Below, piece after piece: positions 1 through 5,687 of a stretch of 7,180 nucleotides of DNA. The translations under genes were made by a program, and so were the position numbers. Every line of letters starts with the position of its first letter. The first letter of the stretch is position 1. Source of the DNA: Flavobacteriales bacterium (GTDB lineage Bacteria > Bacteroidota > Bacteroidia > Flavobacteriales > BACL11); assembly GCA_002715885.1 (NCBI GenBank), contig PBAG01000027.1, positions 13,815-20,994 of the forward strand. The letters are read 5' to 3'. The notes beneath the pieces are model-generated. The model searched no databases. It had not been told where the DNA came from and saw only the letters and a list, made by a program, of their open reading frames with translations.

Positions 1-31
1 TAAATTATCAAAAAACTTATAATTTTGGTCA

Positions 32-613
32 ATGCTTAGATTATTATCAACTTTTGTAGCTTCCGTATTTTTATTTACCTCATATTCCCAAGAAAAAATA
101 GTTGTTTCTCCATTTATTACAGTTGATGGTGAAAGAATCTTGACATCGGAGATCCCTCAACTTGATATTATAGATTTTAAAGATAATAATGAGAGAAAAA
201 GTTTTTTTAGACTGAGGAAAAGAGTTCTTAAAGTTTATCCATATGCAATAGAAACAAAAATTAAAGTTGATTCACTTAACAATGCACTAGAAAAAATTGA
301 GAAAAGAAGAAAAAAAAGAAGATATATTAGAGAGGTTACCAAAATCATTAAAAAACAATATACATCTGCTTTAAAAAATCTTACTATGAAGGAAGGTAGA
401 ATCTTAATAAAATTAATATATCGTGAAACTGGGATTAGTACTTACAATCTTTTAAAACAGTACAGGGGTTGGTGGAATACAACAATGTGGCAAACTTTTG
501 CCAGAATGTATAATATGGATTTGAAAACTATTTTTGACCCTCAAAACGTTAGAGAGGATATGTTTATTAATAAAATAATTAGTCAAGCTAAAAAAGAGGG
601 TAGATTTAATTAA
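32..613 (+). CDS. DUF4294 domain exported protein
   Basis: This 193-residue protein matches the DUF4294 family as I remember it; the family has no established biochemical function. Residues 1-19 look like a Sec signal peptide: a short start with Arg3, a hydrophobic stretch (about 4-17), then SYS before Gln20, a typical flavobacterial cleavage context. The mature part would be periplasmic or outer-membrane associated. It opens with a short segment containing VDGER (31-35) and IP (41-42), continues with a LRKRVLKVYPYA block (61-72), then a very basic, probably helical or coiled stretch (about 75-110, with EKRRKKRR at 90-97), and ends with the conserved part around KEGRILIKLIYRETG (120-134) and YRGWWNTTMWQ (144-154). 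Length is typical of the family, so the gene appears intact. ATG at 32 is chosen because it directly begins the signal peptide. It runs convergently into the next gene and overlaps it by 4 bases. Family assignment is firm; role is unknown. Confidence 0.85.
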   Translation: MLRLLSTFVASVFLFTSYSQEKIVVSPFITVDGERILTSEIPQLDIIDFKDNNERKSFFRLRKRVLKVYPYAIETKIKVDSLNNALEKIEKRRKKRRYIREVTKIIKKQYTSALKNLTMKEGRILIKLIYRETGISTYNLLKQYRGWWNTTMWQTFARMYNMDLKTIFDPQNVREDMFINKIISQAKKEGRFN

Positions 614-2085
614 TATTTTACAAATTTCTTTGATATTTTTTTATCCTCATAGTATATATTAATTATATAGGTGCCTTTATTTAAATTACTTACATTCAGT
701 TTGTTAGAATTTTCAGATGCTATTTTAACTTTACCTATTTTATCAACAATCTCAATTAATCCTATAGAAAAATTACTGTTAACGGTAAGAATCTCTGATG
801 TTGGATTTGGAAAAACATTTATATAATTGTTATCTGTATTTGATAATGATGTAGATGCTCTTCCATTTTCAAAGTATAGGAAACTATCGCCTTGAAAGCC
901 TGATGCTATAATGTCTAAATCACCATCACCATCTAGATCAACCATTTCAGAGTTAATTATAATTCCAGCGTAACTAGTGTCAGGTGTTAATCCAAAAGGG
1001 TTAGTTGTTTGAAATGATAACATAGGATTGGTTGTTGATCCTTTATTTTGTTGATATTTAAATTCGTAAGCAATATTTCCATCAAGATAAGGAGTTGTGA
1101 GTAAATCATAATCTCCATCGCCATCAATATCTCCAAATGAAGGTATTACAGGATACATCGAGCTAGGATTTGTAATTCCAAATGAATTAAGTTGAGGTGT
1201 ATTAAACTGTGGTGATGACTGCGTACCTACATTTTCAATGAATAACATTTTTTGATTTTGTATTCCAGAACTTGTTAAAATAGCGGAGGAACAGACTACA
1301 TCATAATCTCCATCACCATCAATATCGACTACATCAGAAAGACCAATAATTGAATCTATTGATAGACCAAAAGGGTTATTTTGTTGAGCTGAAAAGAGGG
1401 GGATAGATGGATTTCCAACATTTTCATAATACTTAAAAACAGTATTAACATCGTAATTATAATAGCCAGTACTGTAATTATAATATGGATATAGCCCAGA
1501 AAATGAAGCTAAAATATCGTAATCTCCATCATTATCTAAATCAATAACATTGTGAGATAAAAGTGAGCCATATAAAGAAAAGTTTTGTGGTGATGAAAGG
1601 TTAAATGGGTTTTTAACTCCATTTGAAAACTGAGGATTAGTATTTGTTCCAAGATTTTCGTGATAAATAAAAACAGTGTTTGAATAATATGAATAATATC
1701 CTGTATTAATTTCTTGAGTTTCATACAGTAAATCTAAATCTCCATCATTGTCCATGTCAACAAATTGAGTTTTTCCAGCATAATAGTAGCCACCAATATT
1801 GCTATTTAAGTTTATACCAAATGGATTTGTACTTGGAACGGAAAAGGATTGAGCCTTTATCTCATTTGTATTAATACCCAAAAGAAATGCAAAAGAGCCA
1901 AGTATGTATTTTAATTTTTTGCTAGATAAAACTCCTCTTAGAATATTAATTAGTTCTTTAATTTTGACAATATGCTTATTTATCTTTGAGGATAAAGTGT
2001 CGTTATTTTTCTCTATTAAACCTTTTAGTTTAAAAACATGATTTTTAAGCTGTCTCTCCTTTCTAGAAAAATGTTTATTTAACAT
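610..2085 (-). CDS. T9SS-exported VCBS/FG-GAP repeat protein with N-terminal extension
   Basis: This 491-residue protein is predicted to be secreted and then exported or surface-anchored by the type IX system. Residues 1-56 form a basic, Lys-rich region (14 Lys/Arg against 4 Asp/Glu). A signal peptide follows: KKLK, a hydrophobic core at about 60-72, and a likely cut at KA|QS (78/79). Residues 85-410 hold five repeat units, each with an NPFG-like start (87, 159, 237, 300, 362), a DxDxDGDxD-type calcium-loop motif (110-118, 182-190, 254-262, 319-327, 383-391) and usually an ENxG segment. This is the VCBS/FG-GAP type, a beta-propeller-like fold. Residues 421-491 are a T9SS type A sorting domain (VFPNPTSE at 424-431, NLNKGTYIINI at 467-477, basic C-terminus). 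No ATG, GTG or TTG occurs in frame between residues 2 and 60, so ATG at 2085 is the only plausible start. It is the last gene of the minus-strand block, 26 bases after its neighbour. No catalytic domain is visible; adhesion or ligand binding is possible. Confidence 0.88.
   Translation of the reverse strand: MLNKHFSRKERQLKNHVFKLKGLIEKNNDTLSSKINKHIVKIKELINILRGVLSSKKLKYILGSFAFLLGINTNEIKAQSFSVPSTNPFGINLNSNIGGYYYAGKTQFVDMDNDGDLDLLYETQEINTGYYSYYSNTVFIYHENLGTNTNPQFSNGVKNPFNLSSPQNFSLYGSLLSHNVIDLDNDGDYDILASFSGLYPYYNYSTGYYNYDVNTVFKYYENVGNPSIPLFSAQQNNPFGLSIDSIIGLSDVVDIDGDGDYDVVCSSAILTSSGIQNQKMLFIENVGTQSSPQFNTPQLNSFGITNPSSMYPVIPSFGDIDGDGDYDLLTTPYLDGNIAYEFKYQQNKGSTTNPMLSFQTTNPFGLTPDTSYAGIIINSEMVDLDGDGDLDIIASGFQGDSFLYFENGRASTSLSNTDNNYINVFPNPTSEILTVNSNFSIGLIEIVDKIGKVKIASENSNKLNVSNLNKGTYIINIYYEDKKISKKFVKY
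913..1758 (-). repeat. Five Asp-rich VCBS/FG-GAP motif copies
   Basis: Five in-frame copies of a calcium-loop-coding segment lie at 1732-1758, 1516-1542, 1300-1326, 1105-1131 and 913-939. Each encodes a variant of D-x-D-x-DGD-x-D. At DNA level they share stretches like aatctccatc followed by accatc, attatc or gccatc on the plus strand. The first two copies have Asn in place of the central Gly (DNDGD); the last three have DGDGD. Spacing is 72, 72, 65 and 64 residues. These are coding repeats inside one gene, not a separate element. Confidence 0.85.
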
Positions 2086-2111
2086 TAGAAATTTTAATTA
2101 TACAATATTAA

Positions 2112-3197
2112 TTATTCTTTTTTTCTTTTCCAAAATGTTGAATTTGGTAATGATAATCCTTCATTATGATCACCAGTTAATGTATTTAAAATATTAGGTC
2201 TTCTTTTATTTTTTAGAATATGAACATCATAGATTTCATCTAGTGAATTTAAATAATTAATTTTTCCAGAAATACTTTTTGTTGGAAGATGTACAATAAT
2301 AATTCCTGCCTGATTAGCATTTTTGGCAAAATCTAACTTTCCAAATGTTGATGAATTTTTTCTAAGTTTTGAAATACCAATAAACAAATAATCATTATGT
2401 AGACTCATTCCCCTTACAAACCCGTCAATTTTAACAATAACTTCATAACTTCCATCTTTTGTATTTATTTTCGTTAGCTCACCTGTTGCAGATTGTAAAA
2501 CATAGAGTTCATTATTAAATATTCTTGGGGTATGAGGCATAGCCAGACCTTGGCAAATAATTTGATTTTGATCAATGTCATATACAACACCTGATGATGT
2601 TATATTATCTCTCCAACTTTGAGGAGTATTACCATTGTTAAATGCAGTAGCGTATTTTGGTTTTCCATTAAGCATTGCCATTCCATTCAAATGACATCTA
2701 TCTTCAGATGTAATTTTGTCAATTTGAGGAGGAGCCCAGATAGGTTTAAAACTATAGTTGTCATCAATTTCTATAATACAAGAAAAAAGGGTATTAACTG
2801 CATATAGGTTTCCATTCAAGCCAAAACTTAGATCGTGAATATCTACTGCCCCTGTATGATAAGTAACTCTAGGCATATATAGTGCATCATACTTATTTGG
2901 TGCTTTAGGATAATAATTAGCAAGTTCTTTTGAATTTTTAAATAAAATAATTTCATCTCTACAAGCAACTGCAATTTTTTGATTTTCGTAGTCTTCAGCA
3001 ATGCCCATTGCTTTATTAAAGTTTCTTGGCAGTTGACTTAGGGAATCTTCGTCTTTGGCTGATATAAAAACAAGTTTTCCTGCTTGATAAGTTGAAATAG
3101 CAATAGTACAATTAAGCTTTAAAAGCAATTCTGGTACTTGTGGACTAAATTGACAACTAAATGGCGCTAAGGCCTTGCTTTCGTCCTTATTTAGCAT
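2112..3197 (-). CDS. TIGR03032 / DUF4915 family protein
   Basis: This 361-residue protein matches the TIGR03032 (DUF4915) family, whose function is not established. Family hallmarks occur in order: PFSCQFSPQVPELL (12-25), STYQAGKL (35-42), VDIHDLSFG (118-126), VNTLFSC (134-140), EDRCHLNGMA (165-174), TAFNNGNTPQSWR (184-196), MPHTPR (220-225), FVRGMS (260-265) and IYDVHIL (322-328). Conserved His at 114, 121, 169 and 222 are present, so the protein looks intact and could bind a metal, though that is inference. The recurring short beta-strand pattern suggests a propeller-like fold, also inference. I see no signal peptide or membrane segment, so it is probably cytoplasmic. ATG at 3197 directly abuts the TAA of the upstream hbd gene (zero bases between), which points to co-transcription and probably translational coupling. 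No enzyme function should be assigned from the sequence. Confidence 0.87.
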   Translation of the reverse strand: MLNKDESKALAPFSCQFSPQVPELLLKLNCTIAISTYQAGKLVFISAKDEDSLSQLPRNFNKAMGIAEDYENQKIAVACRDEIILFKNSKELANYYPKAPNKYDALYMPRVTYHTGAVDIHDLSFGLNGNLYAVNTLFSCIIEIDDNYSFKPIWAPPQIDKITSEDRCHLNGMAMLNGKPKYATAFNNGNTPQSWRDNITSSGVVYDIDQNQIICQGLAMPHTPRIFNNELYVLQSATGELTKINTKDGSYEVIVKIDGFVRGMSLHNDYLFIGISKLRKNSSTFGKLDFAKNANQAGIIIVHLPTKSISGKINYLNSLDEIYDVHILKNKRRPNILNTLTGDHNEGLSLPNSTFWKRKKE

Positions 3198-4088
3198 TTA
3201 TTTTTTAAATTGATCAGCAACTCTTTTGTTTCTTGGTCCATCGGAATAATCGTAAAAGCCTTGTCCTGTTTTAATTCCTAACTCCCCGTTCTTTACCATT
3301 TTAATTAAAAGAGGTGAGGGTTTATATTTTTCATCATTGAACCCTTCGTGCATCACTTGTAAAATAGAAAGACAAACATCTAAACCAATGAAATCAGCTA
3401 GATGTAAAGGTCCCATAGGGTGTGACATACCTAAAATCATCACAGTATCAATACCTTCAACATCACTAACATTTTCTTCAAGTGTATATATTGCCTCGTT
3501 AATCATAGGCATTAAAATTCTATTTGCAACAAAACCAGGGGCATCATTAACCTCCACAGGTATTTTATTTAATTCTTTACTTAATTGCATAATAGTATTA
3601 GTTGATTCATCAGATGTTTGTTTTCCTCTAATAACTTCAACTAATTTCATTATTGGAACTGGATTCATAAAATGCATTCCAATTACTTTATCTTTTCTGT
3701 TGGTAACATTAGCAATTTGGGTAATTGAAATTGAAGAAGTATTTGTAGCTAAAATTGTTTCGGGCTTGCAAATTCCATCTAAATCCTTAAAAATTTTGAG
3801 CTTTAGCTCAACATTTTCTGTTGCAGCTTCAACAACTAAATCACTATTAGCTACCCCTTGATTGAAATCAGTTGTTGTATCAATATTTTTTAAGGTTTTG
3901 ATTTTTTCTTCACTAGTTATTTTTTCTTTTGCTACCATTCTATCTAGATTTTTTGAAATTGTAGCAACTGCTTTTTGTAGATTATCATCAGAAATATCAA
4001 CAATTGATACTTTAAAGTCTTTCTGAGCAAATGTGTGTGCAATACCATTTCCCATTGTACCTGCTCCTATTATTGTTATTTTTTTCAT
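3198..4088 (-). CDS. hbd: 3-hydroxybutyryl-CoA dehydrogenase
   Basis: This 296-residue cytoplasmic enzyme belongs to the single-domain-pair 3-hydroxyacyl-CoA dehydrogenase family, which interconverts 3-hydroxyacyl-CoA and 3-oxoacyl-CoA using NAD(P). The N-terminal Rossmann fold starts at once with GAGTMGNGIA (8-17) and has an acidic end of the second strand (Asp31), consistent with NAD preference. The expected active-site residues are present: Ser118 in NTSS, His139 in GMHFMNP, Glu151 in LVEVIRG, and Asn189 in APGFVANR. The C-terminal dimerisation domain follows (GMSHPMGPLHLADFIGLD at 220-237, GxKTGQGFYDY at 271-281). Length is normal for Hbd/PaaH-type enzymes. It could serve short-chain fatty acid oxidation, butyryl-CoA metabolism or phenylacetate breakdown; no thiolase or enoyl-CoA hydratase is in the window to decide. 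It starts 10 bases after the lipoprotein gene and its stop abuts the next start. Confidence 0.94.
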   Translation of the reverse strand: MKKITIIGAGTMGNGIAHTFAQKDFKVSIVDISDDNLQKAVATISKNLDRMVAKEKITSEEKIKTLKNIDTTTDFNQGVANSDLVVEAATENVELKLKIFKDLDGICKPETILATNTSSISITQIANVTNRKDKVIGMHFMNPVPIMKLVEVIRGKQTSDESTNTIMQLSKELNKIPVEVNDAPGFVANRILMPMINEAIYTLEENVSDVEGIDTVMILGMSHPMGPLHLADFIGLDVCLSILQVMHEGFNDEKYKPSPLLIKMVKNGELGIKTGQGFYDYSDGPRNKRVADQFKK

Positions 4089-4098
4089 AATTTATTTT

Positions 4099-4914
4099 TT
4101 AGTTTATAATTTTTAGATTATCAAAACTCATTTCTTCATAAGGGCTAGGATCATTTCTCCTCATATTAATGAAGACTTTAAATGATTCAGCGCCAATACT
4201 TTCAGAAACTGTTTGAGTTAAATTTATGTAGATTTTATTCCAATTATTTTTTGGTGTTACCCAGATTAACTCTCTTTTTACGACATCTTGAGGATAATTA
4301 ACATACATTCCAACCAAAAATTCAGTAGATGATTTATAGTCTAGTTCTAAGTATATTGGAGAGCCCTGCTGTGGTAAAATTAAATTTTCAGTAGCTATTT
4401 CAAAATTAATACTTGGACTCAAAATTTCTACAAATCCATATTTATTATTGTTCTCACTTACAATTGTAAAATCAAGTTCACTATTAATTGTTGAGTCAAT
4501 TATTGTACCTGGATTTTCAAAATCCTCTTTAATAGCTTCAAAGCTAGTGTTATAAGAAAAATTAGGATTAATTTCAACCACTTCATCTTTAACGAGACTT
4601 ATAGTATCTAAATAGCTTGTATAGAAAGGATATTGTACTCTAGTAGAAGCTATTCCATTTGCCTTTATACCTGCTTTAACTCTAATATTTTTTATTCCAT
4701 TGTCTAAAACCGGAAATACAACTGGAATTTCGTAAACTCCTTGTAAATTATCTTCAATATATATCCAAACGTCTGTAATATTTTCTGTGTTTGATCCAAA
4801 ATATTCATTATAATTTAGATAAATACTATCAACTTTTATAAAAGAAGGTATATCTTCTTTTTTTTCACATGAAATAATGCTAATACAATAAAGTAAAAGG
4901 AAAATTTTTTTCAT
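4099..4914 (-). CDS. Hypothetical surface-type lipoprotein
   Basis: This 271-residue protein carries a lipoprotein signal: MKK, a hydrophobic stretch (4-14), and a lipobox ISC with Cys16 as the probable lipidated residue. Directly after it comes EKKED (17-21), a charged stretch resembling the signals that send Bacteroidota lipoproteins to the outer face of the outer membrane, though not an exact match to a published consensus. Residues about 25-120 form a beta-rich region. Residues about 130-271 look like a jelly-roll or carbohydrate-binding-like module: it starts near DFENP (131-135), contains LELDYKSS (189-196), WNKIYINL (225-232), and ends in MSFDNLKI (262-269), an ending common in such modules. 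I do not recognise a named family and assign no ligand. It is the first gene of the minus-strand block, so the promoter in the divergent gap probably serves it. Start ATG at 4914 begins the signal sequence directly. Confidence 0.75.
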   Translation of the reverse strand: MKKIFLLLYCISIISCEKKEDIPSFIKVDSIYLNYNEYFGSNTENITDVWIYIEDNLQGVYEIPVVFPVLDNGIKNIRVKAGIKANGIASTRVQYPFYTSYLDTISLVKDEVVEINPNFSYNTSFEAIKEDFENPGTIIDSTINSELDFTIVSENNNKYGFVEILSPSINFEIATENLILPQQGSPIYLELDYKSSTEFLVGMYVNYPQDVVKRELIWVTPKNNWNKIYINLTQTVSESIGAESFKVFINMRRNDPSPYEEMSFDNLKIIN

Positions 4915-4927
4915 TTTTAATTTAACA

Positions 4928-4938
4928 ACACAATGTGT
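4928..4938. promoter_or_regulatory. Perfect 5-bp dyad, possible operator
   Basis: ACACA, one central A, then TGTGT: two perfect inverted 5-base arms. It lies in the presumed 5' leader of the minus-strand block, 13 bases before the lipoprotein start codon. It stands out because it interrupts a nearly pure A/T stretch. It could be an operator or a small leader hairpin, or chance; no regulator gene is in the window. Confidence 0.25.
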
Positions 4939-4989
4939 ATTATATTTTTTAAATTTTTGAGATCAATACTACTTAAATGCTTTTTTTGT

Positions 4990-5014
4990 AAAGTATTTAT
5001 CAAAAATACACTTT
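4990..5014. promoter_or_regulatory. Imperfect inverted repeat in divergent promoter region
   Basis: Left arm AAAGTATTT (4990-4998) pairs with AAATA (5004-5008) and CTTT (5011-5014), with a two-base bulge CA and a five-base centre. It overlaps the promoter-like box at 5001-5008, a position where a repressor would act. It is A/T-rich, so chance is a real alternative. Confidence 0.22.
5001..5008 (-). promoter_or_regulatory. Possible Bacteroidota -7 box
   Basis: Read on the minus strand this is TATTTTTG, an exact match to the TAnnTTTG -7 element described for Bacteroidota sigma factor. It lies about 87 bases before the lipoprotein ATG, a plausible leader length. No clear TTG (-33 element) is found at the expected distance upstream, so the call is weak. 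Confidence 0.3.
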
Positions 5015-5036
5015 AAACATTTATTATTGTCATTCA

Positions 5037-5687
5037 ATGAAGGATAGTTTTTTACATAAAGGATTAAGAAAAAAATTAGTTGATGAAATTTCAAAAAAGG
5101 GTATTACAGATTCGAAAATATTGGATGCTATTATGAATATTCCAAGACATCTTTTTTTAGATAATGCTTTTATTAATTTTGCATACCAAGATAAAGCTTT
5201 CCCAATCGGATCAGGTCAAACTATTTCTCAACCATATACTGTAGCTTTTCAAACTCAATTGTTAGATTTAAAACCATATCAAAAAATTCTTGAAATTGGA
5301 ACAGGATCTGGATATCAAGCTGCAGTCTTAAAGGAATTAAAACTTGATGTTTATACAATTGAGAGACATAAAGATTTATTTAAAAAAACTAAAGAATTTT
5401 TACCATCAATTGGTTATGAATGTATGTTTATATATGGAGATGGCTATAAGGGTTTACCAAAATTTGCCCCATTTGATAAAATACTAATTACGTGCGGTGC
5501 TCCAAGAATTCCAGAACAATTAATTAAACAGTTGAAGATTGGAGGTAAAATGGTAGTTCCTGTGGGAGAGGGTGATACGCAAAGAATGCATTTAATTGAA
5601 AAAATTTCTGATAATGAAAATAAAATATCAACTCATGGAGAATTTTCATTTGTTCCAATGCTTGAAAACAGAGTTGATAACGATTAA
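5037..5687 (+). CDS. pcm: Protein-L-isoaspartate O-methyltransferase
   Basis: This 216-residue cytoplasmic enzyme transfers a methyl group from S-adenosylmethionine to isoaspartyl residues in aged proteins, starting their repair. The family hallmarks are clear: KGI (21-23), VPRH-like IPRHLF (35-40), AYQDKAFPIGSGQTISQPY (49-67), the SAM-binding motif I LEIGTGSGYQ (85-94), the acidic end of the next strand at E109 in TIERH, GDGYKGLP (134-141) and the motif IV region FDKILITCGAP (146-156), then GGKMVVPVG (169-177). Length is normal for bacterial Pcm. ATG at 5037 is chosen because the next 30 residues already match the family start. It stands alone on its strand, divergent from the lipoprotein gene and convergent with the aminotransferase gene, which it overlaps by 4 bases. 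Its usual partners (for example surE) are not in the window. Confidence 0.95.
   Translation: MKDSFLHKGLRKKLVDEISKKGITDSKILDAIMNIPRHLFLDNAFINFAYQDKAFPIGSGQTISQPYTVAFQTQLLDLKPYQKILEIGTGSGYQAAVLKELKLDVYTIERHKDLFKKTKEFLPSIGYECMFIYGDGYKGLPKFAPFDKILITCGAPRIPEQLIKQLKIGGKMVVPVGEGDTQRMHLIEKISDNENKISTHGEFSFVPMLENRVDND

Larger units (their letters stand above)
4915..5036. promoter_or_regulatory. Divergent intergenic control region
   Basis: This 122-base gap separates the minus-strand lipoprotein-hbd block from plus-strand pcm, so promoters for both directions must start here unless pcm is read from elsewhere. It is very A+T rich and has no open reading frame of note. It contains two short dyads and one TAnnTTTG match, listed separately. 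No good plus-strand TAnnTTTG box with a proper TTG partner was found for pcm. Neither start codon has a Shine-Dalgarno sequence; both are preceded by A/T-rich sequence, as is usual in this phylum. Confidence 0.6.

Noticed and set aside
20..27. TAATTTTG, an exact TAnnTTTG promoter-type match before the DUF4294 gene
   Set aside because: It ends only 4 bases before the ATG, which would need leaderless transcription, and the upstream sequence is cut by the window edge, so no -33 element can be judged.
1536..1724. Open frame of 62 codons on the minus strand inside the T9SS gene
   Set aside because: It is out of frame with a well-supported repeat protein, and its product has no recognisable features; a shadow of A+T-rich coding sequence.
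2619..2807. Plus-strand open frame of 62 codons opposite the TIGR03032 gene
   Set aside because: It lies fully antisense to a gene with strong family motifs and has no recognisable domain.
2074..3197. Both TIGR03032 and T9SS proteins begin with MLNK, suggesting a duplicated 5' end
   Set aside because: The similarity stops after four residues and the DNA around both starts is otherwise different; chance.
3337..3861. Plus-strand open frame of 174 codons opposite hbd
   Set aside because: Its length is explained by the codon pattern of the conserved hbd gene on the other strand; the product is low-complexity Ser/Ile/Thr-rich and matches nothing I know.
5022..5029. TATTATTG as a promoter box for pcm
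   Set aside because: It has one mismatch to TAnnTTTG, lies 7 bases before the ATG, and the nearest TTG upstream is too far away.
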